Assembly (NCBI GenBank): GCA_022360015.1
Contig: JAKSDQ010000317.1
Location: forward strand, 1 to 64,000
Direction of reading: 5' to 3'
Source of the DNA: Cytophagales bacterium
GTDB taxonomy: Bacteria; Bacteroidota; Bacteroidia; Cytophagales; Cyclobacteriaceae
Length of the DNA: 64,000 nt
In this document: piece by piece, positions 43,603 to 54,500 of the stretch
Position numbering within the stretch: the stretch's first letter is position 1
Layout of the letters: each line of letters begins with the position of its first letter
Notes under the pieces: model-generated
Seen by the model: the letters and a program-made list of their open reading frames with translations, nothing else
Told to the model about the DNA's origin: nothing
Databases searched by the model: none
Position numbers and translations under genes: made by a program

Positions 43603-43851
43603 TCAGTCTTTTTGGCGGGGTATAAATTGTTGGTTTTCATGATCATAATCCTCATAAAAATAACCGTCTGAAAACTTTTTATCTGATGGAATTCCGTCTT
43701 TCAAAATGCTGAGTACCATCCATATCATTACAAATGGCGACATGCAAAACAATATCATCGGAACAGCCAACGGTACGCTTAGATGATGGGATATGATGTA
43801 AAGAACCAAAAAGATCGTAGCTAACGAAATGGTTGTTTTTATCTTTTTCAT
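43603..43851 (-). CDS. Small two-helix membrane protein
   Basis: 82 residues. Two hydrophobic helices at about 8-27 and 30-50 (VPMILFCMSPFVMIWMVLSI), then an acidic/aromatic tail (KFSDGYFYEDYDHENQ). No family was recognised, although Bacteroidota carry many such proteins. It is followed by 15 bases and the convergent TPR gene. Confidence 0.6.
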   Translation of the reverse strand: MKKIKTTISLATIFLVLYIISHHLSVPLAVPMILFCMSPFVMIWMVLSILKDGIPSDKKFSDGYFYEDYDHENQQFIPRQKD

Positions 43852-43946
43852 ATATTCATTAAACCTTGTCCTTTTTATATTGTTTGTTCCACTGGCTGAT
43901 CCATTTGAAAATTGACAATACGAGGACTTTATCGGTTATTTTGTCA

Positions 43947-44597
43947 CTAAATCCCCTCTATGTGAGCCAGTTTGGTTTTTTGGTATTTGTCCTGTTTTAC
44001 AAAATCCTTTAGCTTAACAAAGCTATGAAAGGGGCCTGAGTAACTTACAAGGTTGACCAGCCAGCCTGGCAAAAGACCTCCCGGATCAAGTTTTACCAGG
44101 TAGGTGATGTCAACCAGATTGTTACCCTTTGGAACGAGAAGATACCGGCCGTCAAACTTGGGTATTCTTATAATACCTTCCGTGTTTGGCCTGTACCCCG
44201 GAATGCCTTCTCCCTTGAAAATAACGGTTTTAGTAGTAGTATCTTGTTTCAGCACCGAATGTACAATAAGGTCCCTGTGTTTTACAGGCCAGGGTGCATC
44301 GAACTTTGCATAGTAGTATTCTTCGTATGTACTGTTTTCATACAGATAAGCATCGGTACACATATAGACCCATTCAGGGTAGGCGGGTACATCTTTTAGC
44401 ACAGCTATCAGGCCTGATAGCGTGCTTTCAACCTGCATGGTGACTTTTAATTCCTGATAGGCCCAACCGGGCACTTTTCTGGCATATATCTGAACGCCGT
44501 TTTTTTCTTTCTTGAGTTCCCAGTCAAATGTTGTTTTCTCCCTGTTAGTGTTAATACCCATTAACAGTACAAGCCATGCTGTTAGTATCACCTTCAT
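43947..44597 (-). CDS. START-like lipid-binding domain protein
   Basis: 216 residues, signal peptide-like start (VILTAWLVLLMGINTNREKT). The body has the START/Bet v1 look: WELKKEKNGVQIYARKVPGW, VLKDVPAYPEWVYMCTDAYL, YYAKFDAPWPVKHRDLIVHS and DITYLVKLDPGGLLPGWLVN. START proteins bind a lipid or other hydrophobic ligand. As an exported one it may shuttle lipid in the periplasm. It stands alone. Confidence 0.8.
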   Translation of the reverse strand: MKVILTAWLVLLMGINTNREKTTFDWELKKEKNGVQIYARKVPGWAYQELKVTMQVESTLSGLIAVLKDVPAYPEWVYMCTDAYLYENSTYEEYYYAKFDAPWPVKHRDLIVHSVLKQDTTTKTVIFKGEGIPGYRPNTEGIIRIPKFDGRYLLVPKGNNLVDITYLVKLDPGGLLPGWLVNLVSYSGPFHSFVKLKDFVKQDKYQKTKLAHIEGI

Positions 44598-44831
44598 GCT
44601 GACAAGAGCTACTTCTTTAAGATATTTTAGGTTTTTTCTTTTTTAAACTGCTGCAACTGTCATTATTAACATGGGTCATTGAAAAATTGTTTCACTTTTC
44701 TTACATTATTCAGATAACATTTGATTTTTAATTTTTTAACATTATGATAATATTTATATTTCATAGATACTACGCTCATCTACTGAAACCACAATCCTTT
44801 AAACTACCTGTGATAGTTAATTTTTAGGAAA

Positions 44832-45518
44832 ATGATACATATCAGAAGCAAAACTATTTTGAAAACCATGTTGGGTTTTGTGTTGTTTATCGTGCTGTTA
44901 AACATCGCCGGCTATTTTTTGATGCGGAATAATATGATTAGTGAGGCACAATTCCAGATGGTTTACCTTGACAGCGAAAAGAATTTGCCAACCTTTTTTT
45001 CATCGATTTTACTTTTGACAGCATCTGTCATCCTTTTTCTGATCGGTTGGCAGGGAAAACAAAAAGTTTATTGGTATTTGCTGGGTGGTATATTTTGTTT
45101 TCTGGCCCTGGATGAAAATATAAGTATCCATGAAAACCTCACAGGAGTTACCAGATCCATGCTGAATACCGAAACACTGGGAGTATTTTATTTTGCCTGG
45201 GTAATTCCTTATGGAATCGCTACCTTGATATTGGTGGTTATTTTGTATAATTTCTTCCGGAGGTTACCAAAAAAGACAAAAGTTTTGTTTTTGATTTCCG
45301 GGCTGATTTTTGTCTTAGGGGCCATAGGCATGGAAATGCTTGCCGGGCGTTATGCAGAGCAGACGGGATTTACTTCACGGACTTACAGGGTTTTAGCCTT
45401 TTTGGAGGAAATTATGGAAATGATAGGGGGCTGCCTGTTTATTTTTGCACTGTTAGATTATATTATATTGAAGAAAACCTTGGAAAGTTGGTCGTTTCAA
45501 TACAGAAATGAATTGTAA
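44832..45518 (+). CDS. Multi-pass membrane protein of unknown function
   Basis: 228 residues with about six hydrophobic helices (for example MLGFVLFIVLLNIAGYFLM, FFSSILLLTASVILFLIGW, YLLGGIFCFLALDENISIHE and VLFLISGLIFVLGAIGMEML). The LALDENISIHE motif after the third helix and GMEMLAGRYAEQ are the most distinctive soluble bits. I do not recognise a named family. Confidence 0.6.
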   Translation: MIHIRSKTILKTMLGFVLFIVLLNIAGYFLMRNNMISEAQFQMVYLDSEKNLPTFFSSILLLTASVILFLIGWQGKQKVYWYLLGGIFCFLALDENISIHENLTGVTRSMLNTETLGVFYFAWVIPYGIATLILVVILYNFFRRLPKKTKVLFLISGLIFVLGAIGMEMLAGRYAEQTGFTSRTYRVLAFLEEIMEMIGGCLFIFALLDYIILKKTLESWSFQYRNEL

Positions 45519-45540
45519 AATGCCTTTCCACCTAATTCTT

Positions 45541-46551
45541 TCAACAAAACCAGCGGTACCATATTTTCTTTTTGTCAAGAAAATTACCGATATGCTCTTT
45601 TTTCCTGGCAGATACCGCTATTAATATCTGCCATGGACCGGATGAATCTAATATTTCCGGGCCATACACGGGTATGTTGTAAATAGCGTGTCCGATTTTT
45701 TTGTAATTATTACAAATCCAGGTGAAATTCAGACCCAGGTTGCGCAGTTTTATGGCCAACTTTTTACCTTTTTTACCTGCTCCCCACACAACCAGCTTCG
45801 CGTGGCTGTCCCAATCCAGCTTAAAAAAGTAGTGTAGTTTTAAATCGTAATACAACTGATCTTCATACCGGCTATCCGTTCTTGAAATACGGTCCGGATG
45901 TTCCCGCCACAAATGCAGAATTTCGTGACAAGCGACGATTTTTATTCCCTGGGAATAAAACCGGAAACAAAGATCGTAATCCTCCGGATAAACCATGCTG
46001 CCAAATCCTCCGCATCTCAAAAAGTCCTGCCGGTGTACCAACCAGCATGACGAAGGGATTACACATTCTCTGTAAATCTCGCGGTAATGATTAGACGATA
46101 CCATCAACCGGTTGAGCCAGGCATCGTACCGTCGAAAACCACCCTGTACATCACCATCTGAAAAATGCTTAATGCAGCCGGTAGCCAGATGTCCGGTCCC
46201 TTTTTGTATCAGCAATGTTATCAGGCTTTCCAACTTATGGGGGGGCATCAGATCATCTGAATCCATCCTGGTTATGAAAATGCCACAGCTTTGTGCAAAA
46301 CCATATTGCAGGCCAGGTATGATTTCTGCTATCCCCGGATTATTGTGCACTTTGATTCTAGCGTCCTTATCAGCGTATTTTTTTAACAAGGCCAAGGTGT
46401 GATCACCCGACTGATTATTAACAGCCAGTAACTCCCAATTCCGATAGCTTTGAGCAATAATGGAGTCTAATGTGGCCTGGAGAAACCTCACACCATTTCT
46501 GGTGGTCATGATGATACTAATCAGTGGACCGGGCAATTGACCGGTATTCAT
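45541..46551 (-). CDS. GT2 glycosyltransferase with C-terminal Rossmann-like domain
   Basis: 336 residues. GT-A domain: PLISIIMTTRNGVRFLQATL, SYRNWELLAVNNQSGDHTL, the DXD ITRMDSDDLM (Asp pair near 97-99), and the acceptor-side EDYDLCFRFYSQGIK. After LWREHPDRISRTDSRY comes an extra part of about 90 residues starting LVVWGAGKKGKKLAIKL, with a Gly-rich GxGKKG nucleotide-binding-type loop and LNFTWICNNYKKIG. Such tails occur in surface-polysaccharide enzymes and may bind a nucleotide or a sugar. No polysaccharide cluster surrounds it. Confidence 0.82.
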   Translation of the reverse strand: MNTGQLPGPLISIIMTTRNGVRFLQATLDSIIAQSYRNWELLAVNNQSGDHTLALLKKYADKDARIKVHNNPGIAEIIPGLQYGFAQSCGIFITRMDSDDLMPPHKLESLITLLIQKGTGHLATGCIKHFSDGDVQGGFRRYDAWLNRLMVSSNHYREIYRECVIPSSCWLVHRQDFLRCGGFGSMVYPEDYDLCFRFYSQGIKIVACHEILHLWREHPDRISRTDSRYEDQLYYDLKLHYFFKLDWDSHAKLVVWGAGKKGKKLAIKLRNLGLNFTWICNNYKKIGHAIYNIPVYGPEILDSSGPWQILIAVSARKKEHIGNFLDKKKIWYRWFC

Positions 46552-46712
46552 AAGCTATGAATTTAAATGCATTATCATCGAAATTAGTTAATATTTTATT
46601 CAGTGATTCATACTTTTAAATTTATTAAATACAAAAACAGGATAAATTATTTGTTTAAAATTTAATAATATTGCATTCTTCATTCGCGTTCGATACTTAA
46701 TAAATAAAAACT

Positions 46713-47552
46713 GTGAAAGAATACCTCACCCTTGAGCAATTAGACCAGATTGGCTTGCCCCCGATAATTCCATACGCGGTCCCCATAATGCTTACACTCG
46801 TATTAATTGAGTGGATTATCAGCAATTACAAGAAAAGGAAGGTGTATCATGGAAAAGATTTTTTGGCTGCTTCGGCAATCGGAATCGGTAACATTATTGC
46901 CGGAGCATTGGTAAAAGCGGCTACCTTTGGTTTTGCCTTATTTTTTTACAACCTGGTGCCGTGGACCATCCCATCCACATGGTGGTCCTACATACTATGC
47001 CTGGTAATTATAGACTTTTGCCGGTATTGGGCACACAGAATCGCTCATGAACAACGTTTCTGGTGGGCAACACACGTAACGCATCATTCCTCAAAACAAT
47101 ACAACTTTTCTGTTTCTTTTAGATTAGGCTGGACACAACACATCAAAATAATTTTTTTTATCCCCGCTTTTTTAATGGGCTTTCATCCGGTAGTATTCTT
47201 TATTTGTCATCAAATAGAGGTTTTATACCAGTTTTGGATACATACCGAGTTTATCAGAAAGTTGCCCAAACCCATAGAATACATTTTTGTCACCCCCTCA
47301 CACCATCGCGTACACCATGCGGTAAATGACAAATATCTTGATAAAAACTACGGTTCCACACTGGTTATTTGGGACAGGATGTTTGGAACTTTTCAACCGG
47401 AAGAGGAAAAGCCTGTTTATGGCATTACAAAACCTGTAAATTCTTTTAACCCTGTGTATCTGGTGTTCCATGAATGGATGGATATTTTCAGGGATATCAG
47501 AAAGTCAGGTTCAATAAAGAAATCCTTTAGAATCCTGTTCGGCCGTCCATAA
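46713..47552 (+). CDS. Fatty acid hydroxylase/sterol desaturase family membrane protein
   Basis: 279 residues from a GTG start. Di-iron His motifs in order: HRIAHE, HVTHHSSKQYNFSVSFR and HHRVHHAVN; several membrane helices precede and flank them. Spacing fits the PF04116 family. It differs from the first copy at 15.0 kb (HETYYYWVHKAMHH type), so they are paralogues with probably different lipid substrates. Alkylglycerol monooxygenase-like activity is one possibility among several. Confidence 0.85.
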   Translation: MKEYLTLEQLDQIGLPPIIPYAVPIMLTLVLIEWIISNYKKRKVYHGKDFLAASAIGIGNIIAGALVKAATFGFALFFYNLVPWTIPSTWWSYILCLVIIDFCRYWAHRIAHEQRFWWATHVTHHSSKQYNFSVSFRLGWTQHIKIIFFIPAFLMGFHPVVFFICHQIEVLYQFWIHTEFIRKLPKPIEYIFVTPSHHRVHHAVNDKYLDKNYGSTLVIWDRMFGTFQPEEEKPVYGITKPVNSFNPVYLVFHEWMDIFRDIRKSGSIKKSFRILFGRP

Positions 47553-48050
47553 GGACTTTTCTCTTAGGCATGTTCATTTAAATTTTGACGGCTACATTAC
47601 GGAAATTTAATAGATACATTACCGAAATGTAAACAGCAGAAATCGGCTATTACCCGTTTTGCTATTTTTTTGTACTAAAGATGCACAGACCGCAAAATTT
47701 ATTACATGAGGTATAGCACAGAAGACAGGTAAAACATGGTATGGATTTAGTATAAAAAAAACTATTGAAAGTTCAATTAAGGCGATTTTCATGGATCAAA
47801 TATTGTCAAATCCTTACTAACCAGGTACATTCAAAAGTGGCAAACAGAAAAATTTCCTTTCCGCTAAGAATATTGAATTTCAGTCTTTATATATTTGCTT
47901 ATCAGATATTTATGGTTTTAAGATAAGGATTTATCAGAATTAACTAAAAACCTGAATTTTACGTTTTTACTCTTTATTCATACATGTTGGCTATCGTTTG
48001 AAATTGAAAATTTATTTTTTCTATTGATTGTTATTTTTGGCGTTATCGTA
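47553..48050. other. A/T-rich intergenic region
   Basis: No gene. A short direct repeat, ACATTACGGAAATTTAATAG and ACATTACCGAAATGTAA, lies at about 47593-47632. The rest is A/T-rich leader of the PAS kinase gene. Confidence 0.4.
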
Positions 48051-50312
48051 ATGGAATCTAGAACTGTAACAAACGATTTTTTAATAGATGCATCTTTCTT
48101 TTTCAAACAATCCAAAGATGCGATTTTCATCATTGACCATGATAAGCTGATTGACACCAACCGTGCCGGGGTGGAGTTATTGGGCTTAAAGGCGCATGAT
48201 GATGTTTTTGATGACGATGTCTTTAAACTCATCAGAGACCAGAAGGGTAATGCCTATACTTTGCAGGAGTTTATTACCCATCTCAACAATTATCCTCACC
48301 AAAACAAAGTTTTTCAGTTTATTACCCGGTTTGCTTTATGCTGGGTAGAAATCTCAAATACCATATACAAAAAAGGTAACCAGGATCTGCTGTTTTCGAT
48401 CTGGCGGGATATTACGGAATCCAAGCAAATGGAATTTACTTTCCAAAGCAATGAAAAAAAGCTCAATGAGGCCCTGATGCTGGCTAACTGTGCAACCTGG
48501 GAATATGATTTCGAAAAGGATGCCTTCATTGTGTGCAAAAGCATGGTGGACATCATCGGAGGCGGAGAAGATTTCCGGATTGTTGAACAGGGCAAATACC
48601 TGGTTTCCATTGACCAATACAAAAAACTGATTCACCCTGATGATCGTAAGGTTTTCGACAAAACCAGGAAAAGAATCGTCAATAATGAGCTGGATAACTC
48701 TATAGATCACACCGAATACAGGATTATCCGTCCCGATGGTCAAATCAGGTACCTTTATGCAACCACCAGGGTTTTAGTGGAAAAGGACGGTAACTCAATT
48801 AAACAATATGGTACTATACAGGATATAACAGAAATCCATAAAATCGAAGGCGAATTAAGCAGAAGTAAAGAGCAACTGTCAGATGCCCTTGCCTTGGCCA
48901 ATCTATCGATGTGGGAATTGGATGTGGCATCTGACCGGATGAAAGTGGGAGAAAATTTTGTCAAAATGCTCGGTGAAGGTTTGACGGTGTGTGAAGGCAA
49001 TGTGGTGAATGTCGATGATTTTGTAAGTCTGATTCACCCCGACGACTTGCACACTTATTATCTTGCCATGGACCGGGCTATGAAATCAAGGGTTGAAGAC
49101 TACCTTGATTTTACAGAATACAGAATTATCCGGCCCAAGGGTGAAATCCGGAACATTTACATTAGCATCAAAGTACAGAAAGATCATGAAGGTAATCATT
49201 TAAGGCATTTTGGAACCATACAGGATATCACCCCGATCCGCAAAGCTATTGCCGAAAAGGAGCGATTCGGAAGTATTATTGAAGCCACGTCTGATATCGT
49301 CCTGATGCTGGACAAACATCTGAATTTGATTTATCTGAACCAGGCCGCCAGGGATTTTTACGGATTCAGTCCTGAAGACAATGTCACAGGGTTTCCTGTG
49401 AAAATTTTACAATCGGAGCATTCCCAGAAGCTTACCAGGGATTACGCAATTCCGGTAGCGGCAAGCAGGGGTATATGGAGCGGTGAGAATGTCATTCAGC
49501 GCTATGATAAAGAATTGATTACCGTATCTCAGGTAATCATCTCCCATAAAGCCATTGATGGAGAAGTGGAATATTATTCCAGCATTATCCGTGACATCTC
49601 GGATCAGAAGCAAATTGAGCAGGATTTGAAATATAAAAATAAAGAGCTGGATACATTTGTTTACAAGGCTTCACACGATCTGCGCGGGCCGATCGCGTCT
49701 TTGCTGGGTTTGTATAAGATCGTGGAGAATGAGATCAAAGATGAAAAAGCACTGGAGTATTTTGACTTGTATAATAAGCAGATAACCAGGCTCAACGACA
49801 TTATTTTAACGCTCATACAACTGACGAAAATCAAGGAAGTAGACATAAACAAAGAGAAAATCAACTTTAAAAGTATAATTAACAGTTGCATCAACTTATT
49901 TACCAATTTGCCCAACTTTGATAATGTCAGATTCAATCTTAAAATTGATCTTGACAGGCCTTTTGTGAGTGACCGTGGCTTGATTACCACCATTTTACAA
50001 AACCTGGTTGAAAATGCCATCAAATATTCCAAGCCCGGTCAACCGGGCGATGTCGATATAGAGATTAAAAGAAACCTCAACGATGATTTGCTGATCAAAG
50101 TGGAAGACAATGGAATTGGCATTGAAAAAAACATTCAGGGAGAGGTCTTTAACATGTTCTTCCGGGCCAACGATCAGGTAATTGGCTCAGGGCTGGGGCT
50201 TTACATACTCAAGAATGCTGTGGAAAAATTAAATGGCAAGGTGAGTTTGTTCAGTAAAGTAAACGAAGGAACAACATTTTCCATCAAAATAAAAGATGGG
50301 GTTCAACGCTGA
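48051..50312 (+). CDS. Multi-PAS sensor histidine kinase
   Basis: 753 residues from ATG 48051. No membrane helix is visible, so it is likely cytoplasmic. Four PAS/PAC segments are seen: an N-terminal one (FFFKQSKDAIFIIDHDKLID), two related ones ending YRIIRPDGQIRYLYATTRV and YRIIRPKGEIRNIYISIKV, and one with SIIEATSDIVLMLDKHLNLI. HisKA follows with KASHDLRGPIASLLGLYKI (His in SHDLRGP), then HATPase_c with LVENAIKYS, VEDNGIGIEKNI and GSGLGLYILK. It belongs to the large sensor kinase class without receiver domain; its regulator is not adjacent. Confidence 0.93.
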   Translation: MESRTVTNDFLIDASFFFKQSKDAIFIIDHDKLIDTNRAGVELLGLKAHDDVFDDDVFKLIRDQKGNAYTLQEFITHLNNYPHQNKVFQFITRFALCWVEISNTIYKKGNQDLLFSIWRDITESKQMEFTFQSNEKKLNEALMLANCATWEYDFEKDAFIVCKSMVDIIGGGEDFRIVEQGKYLVSIDQYKKLIHPDDRKVFDKTRKRIVNNELDNSIDHTEYRIIRPDGQIRYLYATTRVLVEKDGNSIKQYGTIQDITEIHKIEGELSRSKEQLSDALALANLSMWELDVASDRMKVGENFVKMLGEGLTVCEGNVVNVDDFVSLIHPDDLHTYYLAMDRAMKSRVEDYLDFTEYRIIRPKGEIRNIYISIKVQKDHEGNHLRHFGTIQDITPIRKAIAEKERFGSIIEATSDIVLMLDKHLNLIYLNQAARDFYGFSPEDNVTGFPVKILQSEHSQKLTRDYAIPVAASRGIWSGENVIQRYDKELITVSQVIISHKAIDGEVEYYSSIIRDISDQKQIEQDLKYKNKELDTFVYKASHDLRGPIASLLGLYKIVENEIKDEKALEYFDLYNKQITRLNDIILTLIQLTKIKEVDINKEKINFKSIINSCINLFTNLPNFDNVRFNLKIDLDRPFVSDRGLITTILQNLVENAIKYSKPGQPGDVDIEIKRNLNDDLLIKVEDNGIGIEKNIQGEVFNMFFRANDQVIGSGLGLYILKNAVEKLNGKVSLFSKVNEGTTFSIKIKDGVQR

Positions 50313-50428
50313 TATAGCGAACGGATTCAACACAACTTCTCCTAAAAAAATAAAAAAATTTCATGATGATTTAAGCGAAAATAATCTATCAGGTTATATT
50401 AGCGTTTAAATTAGCAACGAATTGAAAT

Positions 50429-51451
50429 ATGCCGCAATCTTCTAACCAGGTATTGCAATCCCTGAAGAAGGGCCAGTATGCGTCCGTATATTTTTTGCAG
50501 GGAGATGAACCCTATTACATAGATCTTATCGCAGATCATATTGAAAAAAATGCCATTCCGGATCATGAAAAGGGTTTTAACCAGATAATCATGTACGGCA
50601 AAGACGTCTCGACGAATGCTGTCATCACTAACGCAAGAAGATTTCCTATGATGGCTGAAAGACAACTGGTTTTAGTCAAAGAAGCACAGGAGATACAGGA
50701 TTTCAATAAACCGGATGCTGTAAAACTACTGGAAGCCTACCTGCAAAACCCGGTACCGTCTACCTTACTGGTATTTTGTTATAAATATAAAGCACTGGAT
50801 AACCGCAAGGCACTGGCAAAGCTTATAGACAAAAACGCGGTGCTCGTTAGTACCAAAAAGCTTTATGATAATCAAATACCTGATTGGATCAACAATTATG
50901 TGGCGGAAAAGGGTTATGAAATATCGCCAAAAGCAACTTTTATGATAACGGAGTTTGTTGGTAACAATCTGAAAAGAATCAGCAATGAAATCGACAAAAT
51001 GCTGGTTAACCTGAATGATATAAAACAAATAAAGGAAAGCCATGTTGAGCAGTACATTGGAATCAGCCGGGAATACAATGTATTTGAATTGCAAAAAGCC
51101 CTGACCATCAAAAACGTACTGAAGGCTAATCAGATTATTAATTATTTTGCGGCTAACCCGAGAGCTAATCCCGTTTTGCCAATTATAGCTATGTTATTTT
51201 CGTTTTTCAGTAAACTCCTTATGGCTCATCATACCAAAGACAAGTCAGATAAAAACCTGGCTGCAGTTTTGAAAGTGAACCCTTTTTTTGTCAAAGAGTA
51301 TAAACTGGCGATGAATAATTATCACCTGCCCAAGGTGATAGATAATATTCATCACCTCAAAAATGCAGATTTGCAATCCAAAGGTGTACAGATTGGCACG
51401 GTTAATGAAGTGCAGATTTTGAAAGAGCTGGTGTTTAAGTTGTTGCACTGA
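50429..51451 (+). CDS. holA: DNA polymerase III subunit delta
   Basis: 340 residues. N-terminal domain: VYFLQGDEPYYIDLIADHIE, GKDVSTNAVITNARRFPMMA and RQLVLVKEAQEIQ; the middle AAA-like domain has ISRISNE-type helices and EYNVFELQKALTIKNVLKAN. The pattern NLKRISNEIDKMLVNL is characteristic of HolA. It opens the beta clamp as part of the clamp loader. Slightly short but typical for Bacteroidota. About 110 bases separate it from the next gene. Confidence 0.92.
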   Translation: MPQSSNQVLQSLKKGQYASVYFLQGDEPYYIDLIADHIEKNAIPDHEKGFNQIIMYGKDVSTNAVITNARRFPMMAERQLVLVKEAQEIQDFNKPDAVKLLEAYLQNPVPSTLLVFCYKYKALDNRKALAKLIDKNAVLVSTKKLYDNQIPDWINNYVAEKGYEISPKATFMITEFVGNNLKRISNEIDKMLVNLNDIKQIKESHVEQYIGISREYNVFELQKALTIKNVLKANQIINYFAANPRANPVLPIIAMLFSFFSKLLMAHHTKDKSDKNLAAVLKVNPFFVKEYKLAMNNYHLPKVIDNIHHLKNADLQSKGVQIGTVNEVQILKELVFKLLH

Positions 51452-51557
51452 AAAATAATATTCGCGCGGTAATATAAGCTAAAAAATACAGTCTCTTGAA
51501 AATTACAATAATTGCGTTATTCTAAAGTTATTAGTAAGATTGTTCTGGCTAATTTTT

Positions 51558-54500
51558 ATGGATAAAATAATCCTTTTTATACTAATCCTGCTTTGCTGCT
51601 GGTATGGTGTCCCGGCCCAAAATACCATGATCCAGATTGATAATGACAGATATTTCCGCCAGGGGATAGATTTGTTCGATAAGCAACAATACGCGGCTGC
51701 ACGAACGGCATTTGAAGAATACATCAATCATGAGCCTGAGTCGATAAAGGCCATAGATGCCCGGTACTACATTGCCTTTTGCGCGATGAGCCTGTACCAT
51801 AACGACGGTGAGTTTTTGCTCGACCAATTTGTGAACCGTTATGAAGGGCACCCCAAATCGGTGATGGCTTTTTATGAATTAGGCAATTTTTATTTTAAAA
51901 ATAAGGATTATACCAAGGCCATAGCGTACCTTGAAAAAACCGACATCAACAAGCTGACTGCCGATCAAAGATTGGAAACCAGGTTTAAACTGGGCTATGC
52001 TCATTTTAACAAAAAGAATTTTGATAAAGCCCTGAGTTATTTCAACAATGTGAAACAGGGAACAAGTCCTTACACGGCTGCCTCAAACTATTATGCCGGA
52101 TTTATTGAATTCAGGAATGGTGCCTATGACGAGGCATTAACAGATTTGAGAAGGGCTGAAGAGGACGAGGCTTATTCTGCTATTGTACCTTATATGATAC
52201 TCAATGTATATTACAAACAGGAAAGATATGACGAATTGCTGCAGTATGGGGAACAGGTAGTTGCCAGCGGCAGAAAAGTAAAAAACCTGGAAGATTTTAG
52301 CTTATTGATCGCTGAATCTTATTTCAGAAAACAGCAGTATGATAAAGCAGCGGAATTCTTTCACACCTATATGCAGAACCAGCGCGGCAAAAAAGATCCC
52401 GAGGTTAAATACAGGGTGGCATTGGCCTTCTACAATATGGATAATTTTGACCGTGCTGAAGCATATTTTAAAGAGCTGGCATCCGGAAAAAATGCATTGG
52501 GGCAGCGTTCCTCTTACTATCTGGGTAACCTGTATTTAAGGAGTAATAACAAAAATTTTGCCCTCACCGCTTTCGATAACGCCGCCAGGATGAACTTTGA
52601 TCCGGTCATGCAGGAGGAGGCTATTTTTAAACAGGCAAAAATCAACTATGACCTGGGTAACTTTGACGAAGCTATAGATGCTTTAAACAACCTGGCCTCA
52701 TTATTTCCTGATAGCGAGCGTTCGAGTGAGGCTAATATTTTGCTCAGTGAAGCTTATTTGAAAACCAGCGATTATAACAAAGCTATTGAACACATTGAGA
52801 AAATCGGCAAAAAGGATCCCAGGATCAAACGGGCATATCAACAGGTCACTTATTTTAAAGGCACAGAAAATTTCAACAACCGCAAATATCGCCGTGCAGT
52901 GCAAATGTTTGACAAATCGCTTACTTACCCTGAAGATGAACAGCTTGTTGCAAAAGCTCATTTCTGGTCCGGAGAGGCCTACTCGATCGGCAAGCGTTAC
53001 GATGATGCGATCCGTAGCTACAAGGCTGTAATTTCAAGTCCATTTGAGGCCAACAGCAACGAATTTCTAAGAGCCCGTTATGGTATTGGCTATGCCTACT
53101 ATAACACACGGCAATATGACAGGGCACTGGAACATTTTGAAGGTTTTGTAAACAGTTCCGGAAATGGCATCGACAGACAGTTCTATACCGATGCTTTAAT
53201 CCGGCTTGCCGATTGCTATTATGTCACAAAAAACTATGATCTTGCCCTGGCTAACTACCAAAAGGCTATCAATGCCAAAAGCCCCGATCTGGCCTATGCT
53301 TATTTTCAAAAAGGGATCATTTTGGGTTTACAGAATAATGTTACGCAGGCAAGGGAGAACTTTGATATCGTACTGAACCGCTACCCTTCATCCACCTATG
53401 CCGATAATGCCATGTATCAAAAGGCGCAACTGGATTTTGAACAAGGGAATTACCAATTAGCGTTAGATGGTTTTAGCAAATTGATTTCCCGCAGGCCACA
53501 AAGTTCGTTTATACCCCATGCGTTACTTAAAAGGGGTTTTTCAAATTACAACCTCAAAAACTATAATCAATCGAAAAGTGATTATGAGAGAGTCCTGGAT
53601 GATTTTCCGACACATACCACTGCCAGTAGCGCCATTTCTGCGTTGCAGGAAGTGTTGACTTTGCAAAACAGGACTTCAGAATTTGAAACCTATCTGGCTA
53701 AATACAAAAGCGCCAATCCGGACAACAAGTCTTTGGAAAATATCGAATATGAGACAGCCAAAACCTTGTACAATAATCAGGAATATCAGCAGGCGATACA
53801 GTCATTCCAAAAATACATGAGCAATTATCCGGGCACCACCAATGCCTACGAGGCTAAATACTACATGGCTGAGTCTTATTATCGCATGCAGCAGGATGAC
53901 CAGGCGCTTGACCTCTATTATCAGGTAGAAGCAGATAATAAAACCAGCAGGATCAATAAGGCGGTTCAGCGGATTGCCGAAATTGAATTTGAAAAAAACA
54001 ATTACAAAAAAGCCATCACTTACTTTGAAAAACTGGCTAATATTGCCAGAAACAAAAGACAATCTTATAATGCCTGGTCAGGATTGATGAGGGCTCATTT
54101 TTATTTGAAAAACTACCCTTCGGTGAAGGAATATGCAAACCTGATTTTAGAAAAGGGGAATGTTTCCGCAGATGCCACTAACAAGGCGACCCTTTACATC
54201 GGAAAAGCCGAATATGCCTTGGGAAATATTGATATGGCCATGGACCAGTTCATGAATACCCTGAATGCTGCCAAGGATGAAAATGGGGCAGAAGCCCAGT
54301 TTTTGGTAGGTAAGATTTTGTATGACCAGAAATCTTATAAAAGGTCTATTGAAACCCTTATAGACTTAAATGCCAATTTTGGTGTGTATGAAAACTGGAT
54401 TGGTCAGTCGTTTCTGTTAATTGCCGACAACTACATGGCCCTGGAGGAATATTTCCAGGCAGAAGCTACACTCAATTCGATTATTGAGAAATCACCTGAG

